A stretch of DNA of 64,000 bases from Prosopocoilus inquinatus. Taxonomy: Eukaryota; Arthropoda; Insecta; Coleoptera; Lucanidae. The position numbers were made by a program, and so were the translations under genes. Position 1 is the first letter of the stretch. Every line of letters starts with the position of its first letter. Below are positions 11,099 to 22,260 of the stretch, piece by piece. The notes beneath the pieces were generated by a model that did not search any database, was not told the DNA's origin, and worked only from the letters and a program-made list of their open reading frames with translations. Where the stretch lies: NCBI GenBank assembly GCA_036172665.1, contig CM069870.1, positions 57,288,212 through 57,352,211 of the forward strand, read 5' to 3'.

Positions 11099-11625
11099 TT
11101 ATGTGTGTAGCCCCTCCGAACCATTTAGCTTCCACGAGTCTGTTATTATTCATGAAAATTGTAAATTTTGCTATGTAATCACCTTCAGGAAAGTTGGGTG
11201 GCAAAAATTCGTCAGGTACGTTGAAATTTTTCATCGTGCAATATCCCTAAAATTTGCGAAGAAGTTATCTTATTTGCGTTGTAGGAAAAATAATTAAGAA
11301 TAATAAAAAAAGGATGCACTTACAGGTTTAATAGGGTATTTTTCTGTAAGATTTCCGTACTTCATTGCTAGGTCTCTAGCACCAAATAAATTTTTATCAA
11401 TCACGTCGCACATTTTGAGATCAAAAATCATGGGTGAGCTTTTATATTAATTATCCCTAAAATTTGTCAAGAAGTTATCTTATTTCCATTGCATAAAAAG
11501 AAAATAATTAAGAATAATAAAAAAAATATGCACTTACAGGTTTAAGAGGTCATTTTGCTGTAAGATTTCTGTACCTTATTGCTAGGTCTCTAGCACCAAA
11601 TACATTTTTATCCATCACATATCAT
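11099..11625 (-). pseudogene. DUF1091-like subfamily A relic with duplicated exon 3
   Basis: Exon 4 (11099-11246) reads NFNVPDEFLPPNFPEGDY but is cut by a MITE at its 3' end just after KWFGG. Exon 3 (about 11326-11450) keeps YKSSPMIFDLKMCD but has a TAA where the family has E of NEYK. Directly upstream the sequence repeats an intron-3 border and a second, partial exon 3 (about 11536-11620), so an internal segment was tandemly duplicated. Exons 1 and 2 are missing. Confidence 0.75.
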
Positions 11626-11639
11626 ATTTGAATAATTGC

Positions 11640-12430
11640 TGTCATGCCTTATTTTTTTGAAATTTAATTTTGCTAAAGAATATCATATGGTATAGAAATA
11701 AATACGTTATCCTGCTATTTGAAATTAGATTAAATTTGCCAAGTTCTGCCAAGAGAAGGCGCTCTAAATAATCTCCTCACAGGTTTATTTTGCATTTTCA
11801 AGAAAATAGTTTTGCTTGAACATCTTTAAAGAAAACTAGCAAATATTTTGAGAAAATTGAATTCTAAACTATTGTGCTCGTGGTATAGTTAGACTTTTTA
11901 TAAGAGGATTTGGATAATGATTTACAACTGACAAAATTTCAGGTAATGAGGCATGGAAGTAAAAGCAATTGCTTCATTTCACTCTTCTAGCCCAAGGTTT
12001 TGCCAGTGAAAATAAAATGCAGTAATTGAAAATTCTTTTAAAATGTTTTGGACAACTGATGACCCTCTGGATACCTTACATGCCTAGATTTTGTATTTTC
12101 GATAAAATATAAAATTATTGTTAATATGAAGCCGAAATCGTACGGTTGATCTTCCATAAAAATAGTTTCCTCTTAAGGATGATAGAGAGTGCCTCAAAGA
12201 GTTCAGTATGACGCACTTATTTATAGGATTCAGTTAACTTTTTAACCAACTTATTTTAAAATAGTTGTTTTTATTACTATTTAATTGTTGATTTTCATTA
12301 CCATTCTGGAGATGGTCATCTCGTAAATGAATGAATTTTTTATTCGTCCTATAAAAGAAAAAGTTGAACACCGTGACATTTCTGAAACCTTACCAAGAAT
12401 ACCAAGAGAATGCTTAAGAAGTTGGGAATA
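11640..12430. repeat. Dispersed repeat R1, longer copy
   Basis: Parallels 31270-32065 along its length: AATATCATA.GGTATA, CGTTATCCTGCT, GCGCTCTAAATAATC, then the GCCTCAAAGAGTTCA and TTTTTAACCAACTT blocks. Noncoding. It ends the relic at 11099-11625 and lies before the intact gene at 12884-13904. Confidence 0.6.
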
Positions 12431-12579
12431 TCTGGCATACATCTATCTCTTACCGTAAATTCCTTATCGATATCTCTTTGACACATCAATTTGTTTTTAC
12501 ACTTGATATATAAATATATAATTGTTAATATTTTTACAATTTATCTTGGTTCAAGTATTTAATAATACTTATTTTTATG

Positions 12580-12785
12580 AACAGATAAAACAGCGACACC
12601 CTATGATCGCTTTTTGACCTGACATTGCAGTAGGATAAACAAATTGAAGCGGGTTTGTTACATAATAAGTCCCCCGTGCAAGGCGGCCATGCCATGTCAA
12701 AGCATAATGAAAGTTTTAAAAATTTTGTTGCAAATCGTTTTTGACTCCTCGAGGTTTTCACTGCAATCAAAAACGATTTGCAACA
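12580..12785 (-). mobile_element. Fragment of the hammerhead-bearing repeat
   Basis: Read on the minus strand it carries the body of the repeat also seen at 29500-29700 and 48080-48245: CTTTCATTATGCTTTGACA, GGGGGACTTATTA, CTACTGCAATGTCAGGTC, AAAAGCGAT. Its end is inverted on itself (GCAAATCGTTTTTGA.. against ..TCAAAAACGATTTGC, 12730-12782). The ribozyme core itself is missing here. Confidence 0.65.
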
Positions 12786-12883
12786 AAATTTTTAATTATT
12801 TTTACTAGAAATTATTTTTATTAACGCGAGCAATTTAAAACTTTCATAAGTTTTCGAAATTTATAACGTTAATATACACAGTT

Positions 12884-13904
12884 TTAAGAACGTCGTCTAT
12901 TTTTCACTTTGTACCTAAGCCCTCCGAACCATTTAACTTCCAAGAGTCTGTTATTATTCATGAAAAATGTAAATTTCGTCATGTAATCACCTTCAGGAAC
13001 GTTGGGTGGTAATAATTCGTCAGGTACGTTGAAATTTTTCATCATGTAATATCCCTAAAATTTGCCAAAAAGTTATCTTATTTCCGTTGTAGGAAAAATA
13101 ATTAAGAATAATAAAAAAAGGATGCACTTACGGGTTTAAGAGGGCATTTTGCTGTAAGATTTCCGTACTTAATTACTAGGTCTCTAACACCAAATAAATT
13201 TTTATGAATCATGTCGCACATTTTGAGATCAAAAATCATGGGTGAGCTTTTATATTCATTATCAAGGAAATAAAAACAGTGCGTTCTCATCTATAAAAAT
13301 TGAATTACTACTGTAATTACTTAAAATTATTTTCTGTTGATCTGCATCTTACCTTGAATGTATCGCCATAAAGTTCTTGTTTTAATAGAATTGAAATATC
13401 GAATGCTCTATAAGTTCTATTTGGTTTCACATTCTTGATACTTACTTGTCCCACAGTTTTATTTACGTAGGTTACTTCAACGTGATGATGAATTAAATTG
13501 TAATCATGTTGCCTGAACTAAAATTTAGAAATTATACCTGTAATTCAATCGGCGAGAATTAAAAGTCACTAATTCCAGAAGCGCAAAATATTGTCGGTCG
13601 CTTACTGTCTTTGTTAGAACATAAGGCAGTTCCTATCATCACCAAACGACGGAAAATACTTTCAACAGACCACCGCAGAGACAGGTAATTTTGTTTTTAA
13701 GTTTGGCAGTTAGTTCCTTTTAATTCTCACCGATTCAATTGCTTAATTGCATGGCAATAATGTATTAGATTTTTGAAAGTCATGGATTTGAAGTAAATTT
13801 AAAAAAATGTTAAAGTTTCGATTATACTTAAGCCATGAAATACATACCATTTGTGCGATAAAAATACATAGAAATGTAATATGTAATATAAAATAGATTT
13901 TCAT
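12884..13904 (-). CDS. DUF1091-like secreted protein, subfamily A (intact)
   Basis: Four exons, 13848-13904, 13353-13517, 13132-13290 and 12884-13054, give 19+55+53+56 = 183 residues with no internal stop; all introns are phase 0 with GT..AG. The leader MKIYFILHITFLCIFIAQM is a signal peptide. Exon 2: FRQHDY, VNKT and VKPNRT (two sequons). Exon 3: THCFYFLDNEYKSSP, MCD and KCPLKP. Exon 4: LPPNVPEGDYM, then EVKWFGGLRYKVKNRRRS and stop. This exon pattern and the cysteine/PEGDYM/W-F-G-G layout mark a DUF1091-type extracellular protein; ligand and tissue are unknown. A TATA box lies at 13966-13973 and a family-specific upstream motif at about 14050. It is almost identical to 20549-21570. Confidence 0.88.
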
Positions 13905-13965
13905 GTTATCAATTACACCGCACCGATTCAGCCAACAATCTAATGTTGTTTCATCGAACAGTCCC

Positions 13966-13973
13966 CTTATATA
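13966..13973 (-). promoter_or_regulatory. TATA box
   Basis: TATATAAG on the minus strand, 62-69 bp upstream of the start codon at 13904. The context CTATATAAGGGGACTGTTCG is kept in the duplicate gene and, less well, in the relic at 8860. Confidence 0.6.
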
Positions 13974-14049
13974 GATTTACACGAAACGATAATCATACAC
14001 GTGTCTCAGTTAAATATATTTCTCCAAATTACAAGTTTTTTCTGTTAAT

Positions 14050-14060
14050 AATTTCCTGTT
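14050..14060 (-). promoter_or_regulatory. Conserved upstream motif of subfamily A
   Basis: AATTTCCTGTT about 150 bp upstream of the start codon; the same core sits at nearly the same distance in the other subfamily A genes. Confidence 0.45.
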
Positions 14061-14149
14061 ATAGGTTATATCTCCCATTAAAATCGTACGAGGTGCCGCA
14101 ATTTAAAATGTAAGTTTAAATAAAAAATCCATTATCTGACTAATACTGG

Positions 14150-14625
14150 TTAAGAACTGCAAAACACAGATAATGTGTAAGAAAATGTCCGATAGGTTAA
14201 GTGTATGGGAGAAGAATATGTGGAGGAAGAAAAGTAACAACAGGATTGAAAAGTTGAATTAACGAAAAGATTTATTATTTATATTGAGAAGAGTCCATAA
14301 CAACGCATGTCAGAACCCGCCGATGATACAGTGGTTGGGATACTTAGAAAAACTAAAGGACAATAGATTGGTAAAGACTATAAACACATTTGAATGAAAA
14401 AGAAGAATTGATAGGCCGAGGAAAAGTGGCAGTGATGGAGAACTTACAAGAAGAAAGACCTATATTTAGAAGCGAAGACAGGAAGAACTGAAGAATATGT
14501 CACCACGGCGCACAGTGGTTCACAGGAGGAACAAAGTCCAAAGCCTACTACAGTCGCACGTGCGAAACATGAACACAAAAGAACAGGATAATTTACTGGA
14601 AAAACAAAGAACATTAATTTCTTAA
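14150..14625 (+). pseudogene. LINE 3' tail, copy 1
   Basis: Decayed plus-strand frames with a W-L-G-Y-L-E-K-L pattern, then RPRKSGSDGELTRRKT, typical of the end of a LINE ORF2. Stops and shifts throughout. Duplicated with its host segment at 21845-22260. Confidence 0.45.
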
Positions 14626-15320
14626 ATAATTAGGCACGTAAAATGAATACCGTACTGTTTACTGTCGAGCAAAGAATTCGTTAGTTTAATGTTCTATTGG
14701 TTGCGAGGTCAGAAAAGATTCTTCTTTTTCAGTGGAAAAAATTACCTTAGTTCCGATCTGTGCCGATTAAATCTTGATATTAATATACGCTTAGAACCTT
14801 TGTGTTTAACAATAATTTTGTTTCAACTGCCACAAGCTACCCCTCTGCAATATATGAATCTTTTTCTGCTGCCTTGCGCTCCATAAAATACTAGTAAAAT
14901 ACTACTGCCAAATTAAGAACATTCACTATGGTAACCGTAACAAGTTATTAATTTTTTCCTCGAAATAGCCTATTTGAACCATTGTGCGGCATGTGCCTAA
15001 AAAGCTTGATAATGCTTGTTATGTACAGTCATGCTTTTTAGTAATGTTTTCTCAATAAAAGTTTAAATCACGATGTAACAGTTAAACAAACATGTGTCGA
15101 ATTTTCTTTCATGTTTTAATTTTGTGTTTACTAACCTGATTGCAGTCAGGTCATGGGGCCAAATTGACAATTGTAGGGGCGACAATATATATTACTAAAA
15201 AATCTTGACTATGCATATACTTAAATATCGAAATTCAGTAAGGTCTGATCTTCTTCATTTTCTGTAGTGGTAATTAACTTACATATGCACAGATAATCTT
15301 AGTGCACAGATTAAAACCCT

Positions 15321-15445
15321 AAGGCTCTGTCTTTTCATCTCTGATTAACTTTAACCGTTGATTAATTCCTGTAGAAACACTTGTCTCTATAATTCTAACT
15401 ATCTAATCATCGATTAAAGTTAATGACAGATTAAAATACCGGCCC
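15321..15445. mobile_element. Short MITE
   Basis: Inverted arms: left AAGGCTCTGTC..CTGATTAACTTTAA, right TTAAAGTTAATGACAGATTAAAATACCGGCCCT. The same element in the duplicate segment (from about 22986) has lost its right end at 23093. Confidence 0.5.
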
Positions 15446-16127
15446 TGATATTAATAACTGCTATGTTGGATACCATTTTTGACTCTGACTTGACTAGGTG
15501 TTCTTAATTGTTCCCGAAAAATCATACTTTATCAAAAGTAAAATAGAAAAAAATAATTTGTGCTTCGTAGTTTTCAGAATATAAATGATCAAAAGTTGTA
15601 CCTATCCAAAATCACGAACAATATCTTGAAAACTTAATTCTATTTTCATTGGCATGACATGTGTAGCGGAGTATCGCGATCAACGGTTGTTACCAGGGTT
15701 GGGTAAATGACTAAACTTCAGATATTTGTTATACTTCCTACATTTACTACATTTGCACCGTAGCAAATGTAGCAAATGTAGCAAATGGAGCAAACGTAGC
15801 AATCGGTGTCGCAAATTGATCTGATTGGTCAATTTCTAAAAATGGTTGCTGCCAAGAGCAAGAAGTGTCAGTTTTAAAGCGCTTTAGTTGTTGAGGTTGG
15901 AGTTTGATTATTATCCGTGGCCTACAAATTACAGGCTATAAGCTTCGTCGCCAAAATGGATATAGAAAATAATTCCGGGCGAAAAAGCCATTCCATGTAT
16001 GAAAAACTTCAATTTCAAAAGTAACGTTTATGCAATGGACGTTTGGGCGCAAAGTGTGTGTTTTGCAATGTGATTATAAAAAATAGTTCTGTCAGCCGAC
16101 TTGAAGCACACCGGTAAGTAACTACAG

Positions 16128-17396
16128 TTTCTTTGAAAAAGTGTACAACAAATGGAATTTTTCTTTAGTCTGGATTTTTATTAAATTTTATTGATGCAAA
16201 ATGTTTCTGCATTCCTTCGAGTTAAATTGGGAAATGACAGATAATAGTTATCTCTACGGTGAACACCGAAAAATGAAGGCAACTTAAGAGAGTAAAGTGC
16301 CCTTATTTTAGAAAATACAGAAAAATGTCATAAATATTGTTTAGAATTTAAAGTTAAAGTCAAATGCAAAATTACTCTTATCTCAAAAATAGAAAAGTCT
16401 CCCTTTATTACGTAATTATTTCCTTGACTAGCGAAAATTTAAAATGAAATAATTGAGAAACGACAATAAATTTAATCGTTTTCCATTCATATTATCTTGG
16501 CGAATACTTTAATCTCACCGGTATTTGCTAATATTATAAAGAGTAATTCATAATAAAAGGTGAATGGTTTTTATTTTTGAGAAAGGAGGCCGTAATTTTG
16601 TATTTGTTTCTAAGGCCGAATTTATTTTTCGGTATCTACGCAGTATACATATACCTTAAAACAGCGTTTCCAAAACTGTGGGGCACGCCTCCCTGGGGGG
16701 CGCATAAGTCTTCGAAGAGGGGCGCAGCAGAATAAATATAAAAAAATTGAACGCAAATTGCTATTCATTTATCATATTATTTTTTACAAGAGATTGCATA
16801 TACATACAGTCGCGAGCAATAAATCTTCATTATTATTAATTGTTAAAGGTTGACACCGAACTTGTATTTTATTAAAACCAAGGAGATGTGAATGCTAGGA
16901 ATGGTTTCTTATATATTTAATTTAATTTAATACTTTCACACTAAAACAGAAATGAAAATTTCTAATGTGTGGAATTAAAACTGACGTTTTGATTGACAGT
17001 GACGACCGCAATTTAATACTCGCGGCTGTACAGTGAATTTTTTTTTACTTTTTTCAGTTTTAGAAAAAAAGTGTCAATGCATTTCAGAATACGCAAAAAA
17101 ACTTCAATAAAACAAATGTCAATTATGAAAAAAGAATGAGTCTCAAATATTTAAAAAATACGTTGAAAACATTTGACAATCGTTTGGCATCAGTGTTCAA
17201 GTTCAAAGTAACACAGTTCAAAAGGGGGTCGCGAAACCTAAAACTTTGGGAAACGCTGCCTTAAAAGATAAATTTCACCCGGCATTTCCAAATTTTGAAT
17301 TGATCTAATACAGAAATGCTCTGCATCAATAAAATTTAATAAAAATCGATAATAAAAAATAATCCCATTCGTTGCACACTTTTCGAAAGACATTGT
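16128..17396. mobile_element. Foldback repeat (family A) inside the transposase intron
   Basis: The ends are inverted: CTTTGAAAAAGTGTACAAC on the left and GTTGCACACTTTTCGAAAG on the right, followed inward by shared TTTTATT and GATGCA blocks. It makes up nearly the whole 1.3-kb intron; without it the intron would be about 60 bp. Relatives lie at 8270-8545 and 39970-40764. Confidence 0.7.
16662..17258. mobile_element. Non-autonomous hAT element, 597 bp
   Basis: Ends CAGCGTTTCC and GGAAACGCTG, with a perfect 8-bp duplication CCTTAAAA on each side (16654-16661 and 17259-17266). It has GC-rich subterminal parts (GGGGCACGCCTCCCTGGGGG) and no coding frame. It is nested in the foldback repeat, which is nested in the hAT transposon. 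Confidence 0.85.
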
Positions 17397-19724
17397 AGAA
17401 CAAAAAATCTTTTCACTAACTTTTTAATATCGTTTTTTAGACGTCGCTGTAAACGTCAGTTAAGACCAAGAGAGAACAGTATTGATGATGTAGTTGAAGA
17501 AACCCCTTATTCAGCGTCTTCAAAAGAGCAGTCTGTGGAAAATCAAGATGAGTCAGGCGAGTTGCTACTCGAGATTTTAGTAAACAAACCAGAATCAGAT
17601 ATTCCAAGCGGATCTAAGGTTTTAGATCAGGAAAGTCTATCAAATATTTTTGATAAGAATAATGAAGACGTCATACAAATTGATACAGTAAATGCCCAAG
17701 CTGACTCTGATGAAATTTTAACAGATTACACTCCACATCCAGACTCTAGACTCCAAACAATTCAGTCAACACCTAAGTCGGAAAAAAAGGAAAAAAAACA
17801 TCTACATCTGAAATTAAAAAGTTTATTGATTCTATGAACGCCAAAGAAAAACATTCGATCGATATGTCTCTAGCCAAACTTTTTTTTGGCTGTAACATTC
17901 CATTTTCTGTTGTAGAATCAGATCACTTTAGACATTTTTTAACAACTTTGCGTCCGGCTTATAATGCCCCGACACGTAAAACATTATCCACTACAATTCT
18001 TGAAAAGGTGTATCAAGACATGCATGAGAAGGACTCTGAGAATCTTCCAAGTCAAGAGGCTCTTTTGATAGATGGTTGGAAAAATTCTAGTAATAATACA
18101 AAAAAATGTGGTGACAATGCTACATACATCTGAAGGCCCTAGCGCCTTTTTAAAGTCATTTGACTTCACGGATGACAAAGAAACAGGCGAAGCATTGGCA
18201 AATGTTTGCGAGGAATCTATTAAACTAGCAGAATCAAAATATAAAACTAATATATATGCAATCGTCAGCGACAATGCTGCAAATATGATCAAAATGGGAC
18301 GATTGGTTGATCTTTGGCACTGTACTTGCAACAGCCACTCAGGAAATTTACTTATCAAAGATATAACAGACAAAGATATATTAAACAAAGTTAATACTAT
18401 ACTAAAACAATTCAAACAATGCAACTTGGAAAAAAAATTGGTGGATTACGGAGGAACTAAAATAATTTTACCAGCAGAGACTAGGTGGTGTAGTTACAGA
18501 GATGCCTCCAACTGCTTGATAAAAAATCTTCAGATTATGAAACGAATCGTTGCAGATGGCCAACACAAAGTGAAACAAGAAATCATACAAAATATTTTTG
18601 ATGAGACTTTTATTGCAACTGTTGAGAACTATATTCAGATAATCGATCTAATTTGCCAGTTAATTAATAAATGTCAAGAAAATAAGTGTTCTATCGCAGA
18701 CGCTGCAGAGGAATGGTTGAAGTTAGTAACAGATCAGATATTAACAGTATCAGACAACCGTAAGCTGTCGACTTTTGTAAGGTCTAGAAAAGCTATAAAC
18801 ATATATGGATTAGCTGCAAATTATTTACATCCAGTTTACAAAGGTCAACGCTTATCAGAAAATCAACGTATGTTAGTTGAAGATTTTATATTGGATCAGC
18901 TTGACGCTGAGGGCCTCGATGGATTTCAAGCTTATAAAACTAATGATGACATATTTAAAAAATTAGTCGCTAAAAATGTTGTGAATTCTAAAACATTTTG
19001 GGGGTTTGTGGAGAAAAAATATTTTTCTTTGTCCCAATTAGCCAAAAAGTTATTAAATATACCGGCCTCTTCAGCACAACTAGAACGAGTGTTTTCCAAT
19101 TGGTCGTATGTACACTCCCCCTTAAGAAATCGGTTAACAGCCGAGAAATCAGAAAAATTAATTCACATTTATTATTCGTTAAAAATGAAAGATTCTAATT
19201 TTTCAAATGAATATTAAGATGAACTTGTGTTCTGGCCTTCTGACTGTGTCCAATAGTCAAAACAATCCATCAGGTTTCTCAATTGTTTTTGAGGTTGCTG
19301 AATATGAATCTATAAACAGTTTCTGTGGGTTACCTCAGGTTCTCGTGCTTTACACCAATAAAGAAGTCGAAGAAGCAGTATACTGAAGACAAAAAAAATT
19401 CGTATTCCGCAACCCCAAAAACATTAAAAAGAGTCTCTGAGAAACCTGACGGGTCTTTCTTTTTTTCTATTTTTATTGTACCGTGTTATTTGTGTTGTAT
19501 TGTTGCATGTAAATATTACACAAGAATGAATTTTATTTTAATAACATGTTCTTTGTGTTTATTAAAAGAATATTAAATAAAATGTAACACAATTGCGTAT
19601 TTCATTTCAACGTAACAAATGTAGCAAATGTAGCAAATACGAAGATGTAACAAATACGTTTGCGACATGTCGTAAACTACGTAGCAAATGTAGCAAAATA
19701 CAGTTACCCAACCCTGGTTGTTAC

Positions 19725-20036
19725 ACATCCCGTCAGGATCTAGATGCACGGCGCTGAATCACCTAGATTAGGTGTTACTGTTCGCTCTTGAATTATTTTT
19801 GAGAGTCATGGATCATGAGACCACTCTCTGGTTGTCTCGAAGTTATTTCTATGACTGATTAAGTTCTGAGCTTAACTCTTTACTAATACTAGTTTCTTTT
19901 TTGCAAAATTAGTTAATTTAATTTTAAAGTTAGTTAACTTTTATCTTTGAGGTTAATTCTAAATGAAAAGTGTCTTTGCGCTGCTGTCGTTTTAAAACGA
20001 ACGAATCGTCTGAATATAGTTTACAGCTTGCATGAA
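19725..20036. other. Intergenic, present only in copy 1 of the duplication
   Basis: With 15446-15693 this forms an extra block missing from copy 2, where the flanks meet at about 23093. No gene was recognised. Confidence 0.5.
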
Positions 20037-20293
20037 CCATCACTTATACTCTGACTAAATTTCATTAAATTAATACAGTTAATTTTTCGTGTATGAGCAT
20101 TAATGCGCAGAATACAATTGAATCGGTTATTTTAGAAATAACACAAGTGAAATGCTTTTCGAATGACACATGTTTCGCTTCTGAAATAACTGATTCAATT
20201 AAGAGTAAAGCTTATTTAGCAAAGAAAAGGCACCAATTTGTTAAAAAAATTTTAATGTTTCTCTAAATACAAATTTGCTTGAAACATAGAATA

Positions 20294-20452
20294 CTAGGCA
20301 AGTTTCCAATTTTTAACTTTGTACCTAACACCTCCATACCATCTTACTTCCAATATTGTCACTTTTCCAATCAAAATTATGATTTTTACCATAATATCAC
20401 CTTCGGGTAAATTGGGCGGTAAACTTTCGTCACGAATATTGAAATTGTGAAA
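20294..20452 (-). pseudogene. Isolated exon 4 of a DUF1091-like gene
   Basis: Matches 23377-23533 (exon 4 of the downstream gene): stop codon, RWYGGVRYKVK region, LPPNLPEGD-like region and start of the exon up to the bases for HNFNIRDE. It breaks off at 20452, where the next copy of the duplicated segment begins. No upstream exons exist, so this marks the duplication breakpoint. Confidence 0.8.
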
Positions 20453-20548
20453 TTCTTTAATTATTTTTACTAGAAATTATTTTTATTAACGCGAGCAATT
20501 TAAAACTTTCATAAGTTTTCGAAATTCATAATCTTAATGTGCACAGTT

Positions 20549-21570
20549 TTAAGAACGTCGTCTATTTTTCACTTTGTACCTAAGCCCTCCGAACCATTTA
20601 ACTTCCAAGAATCTGTTATTATTAATGAAAAATGTAAATTTCGCCATGTAATCACCTTCAGGAATGTTGGGTGGCAAAAATTCGTCAGGTACGTCGAAAT
20701 TTTTCAACGTGTAATATCCCTAAAATTTGCCAAGAAGTTATCTTATTTGCGTTGTAGGAAAGATAATTAAGAATAATAAAAAAAAGGAAGCACTTACGGG
20801 TTTAAGAGGGCAGTTTTCTGTAAGATTTCCGTACTTCATTGCTAGGTCTCTAGCATCAAATAAATTTTTATCAATCATGTCGCACATTTTGAGATCAAAA
20901 ATCATGGGTGAGCTTTTATATTCATTATCAAGGAAATAAAAACAGTGCGTTCTCATCTATAAAAATTGAATAACTACTGTAATTACTTAAAATTATTTTC
21001 TGTTGATCTGCATCTTACCTTGAATGTATCGCCATAAAGTTCTTGTTTTAATAGAATTGAAATATCGAATGCTCTATAAGTTCTATTTGGTTTCACATTC
21101 TTGATACTTACTTGTCCCACAGTTTTATTTACGTAGGTTACTTCAACGTGATGATGAATTAAATTGTAATCATGTTGCCTGAACTAAAATTTAGAAATTA
21201 TACCTGTAATTCAATCGGCGAGAATTAATAGTCACTAATTCCAGAAGCGTAAAATATTGTCGGTCGCTTGCTGTCTTTGTTAGAACATAAGGCAGTTCCT
21301 ATCATCACCAAACGACGGAAAATACTTTCAACAGACCACCGCAGAGACAGGTAATTTTGTTTTTAAGTTTGGCAGTTAGTTCCTTTTAATTCTCACCGAT
21401 TCAATTGCTTAATTGCATGGCAATAATGTATTAGATTTTTGAAAGTCATGGATTTGAAGTAAATTTAAAAAAATGTTAAAGTTTCGATTATACTTAAGCC
21501 ATGAAATACATACCATTTGTGCGATAAAAATACATAGAAATGTAATATGTAATATAAAAAAGATTTTCAT
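20549..21570 (-). CDS. DUF1091-like secreted protein, subfamily A (intact duplicate)
   Basis: Exons 21514-21570, 21019-21183, 20798-20956 and 20549-20719; 183 residues, no internal stop. Exon 2 is identical to that of 12884-13904. Changes elsewhere are few: K-I-F instead of K-I-Y in the leader, DKNLFDARDLAMK in exon 3, GYYTLKNFDVPDEFLPPNIP in exon 4. The same motifs are kept (FRQHDY, VKPNRT, EYKSSP, CPLKP, PEGDYM, KWFGG). It is probably expressed and secreted like its twin, since TATA box and upstream motif are duplicated too. Most substitutions between the twins fall in exons 3 and 4. Confidence 0.88.
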
Positions 21571-21632
21571 GTTATTAATTACACCGCACCGATTCAGCCA
21601 AAAATCTAATGTTGCTTCATCGAACAGTCCCC

Positions 21633-21640
21633 TTATATAG
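21633..21640 (-). promoter_or_regulatory. TATA box
   Basis: TATATAAG on the minus strand, 63-70 bp upstream of the start at 21570, same context as at 13966. Confidence 0.6.
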
Positions 21641-21715
21641 ATTTACACTAAACGATAATCATACACGTGTTTCAGTTAAATATATTTCTCCAAATTAGAA
21701 GTTTTTTCTGTTAAT

Positions 21716-21731
21716 AATTTCCTGTTGTAGG
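21716..21731 (-). promoter_or_regulatory. Conserved upstream motif of subfamily A
   Basis: AATTTCCTGTTGTAGG, 146-161 bp upstream of the start codon at 21570. Confidence 0.45.
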
Positions 21732-21844
21732 TTACTATCTCCCATTAAAATCGTACGAGGTGCCGCAATTTAAAATGTAAGTTTAAATAAAAAATCCATT
21801 ATCTTACTAATACTGGTTAAAAACTGCAAAACACAGATAATATG

Positions 21845-22260
21845 TAAGAAAATGTCCGATAGGTTAAATGTATGGGAGAAGAATATTTGGAGGAAGAAAA
21901 GTAACAACAGGATTGAAAAGTTGAATTAACGAAAAGATTTATTATTTATATTGAGAAAAGTCCAAAACAACGCATGTCAGAGCCCGCCGATGATATAGTG
22001 GTTGGGATACTTAGAAAAGCTAAAGGACAATAGAGTGGTAAAGAATATAAACACATTTGAATGAAAAAGAAGAAGTGATAGGCCGAGGAAAAGTGGCAGT
22101 GACGGAGAACTTACAAGAAGAAAGACCTACATTTAGAAGCGAAGACAGGAAGAACTGAAGAATATGTCACCATGGCGCACAGTGGTTCACAGGAGGAACA
22201 AAGTCCAAAGCCTACTACAGTCACACGTCCGAAACATGAACACAAAAGAACAGGATAATT
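21845..22260 (+). pseudogene. LINE 3' tail, copy 2
   Basis: Duplicate of 14150-14625, with the same broken frames and a few base changes. Confidence 0.45.

Larger units (their letters stand above)
12793..15440. repeat. Segmental duplication, copy 1
   Basis: About 2.65 kb nearly collinear and highly similar to 20458-23092. It includes a whole DUF1091 gene, its promoter and a LINE tail. Copy 1 then continues through inserted DNA (hAT transposon) to the exon relic at 20294-20452, whose partner is 23377-23533. The unit is thus a tandem repeat with its junction at about 20452-20458. Confidence 0.85.
15956..19217 (+). pseudogene. hAT transposase with BED finger, DUF659-like region and dimerisation domain
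   Basis: Exon 1 is 15956-16113 and exon 2 is 17441-19217; the donor GTAAGT and acceptor TTTTTTAG join in frame. Exon 1 has a BED-type finger, AKCVFCNVIIKNSSVSRLEAH, completed across the junction by HRRRC. The middle has LLIDGWKNSS and YAIVSDNAANM (catalytic-core region), then WHCTCNSHSGNLL. The C terminus has IPASSAQLERVFS and a LRNRL block, the hAT dimerisation domain. Defects are an in-frame TAA at 16022-16024 in exon 1 and two compensating frameshifts in A-runs near 17790 and 18105. It is therefore probably inactive, although homopolymer assembly errors could explain the two shifts. Confidence 0.88.
15694..19716 (+). mobile_element. hAT transposon with full ends and 8-bp target duplication
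   Basis: The ends are CAGGGTTGGGTAA and, inverted, CAGGGTTGGGTAACTG. A perfect GTTGTTAC flanks both sides (15686-15693 and 19717-19724). Subterminal GTAGCAAAT repeats (about 15755-15800 and 19612-19695) resemble transposase-binding arrays of hAT elements. Inside is one two-exon transposase gene, now broken. The intron has been inflated by a nested foldback repeat that itself holds a hAT MITE. It sits in copy 1 of the segmental duplication only. Confidence 0.9.

Noticed and set aside
17984..18424. 146-codon frame antisense to the hAT transposase
   Set aside because: Shadow of the transposase, whose conserved motifs are clear on the other strand.
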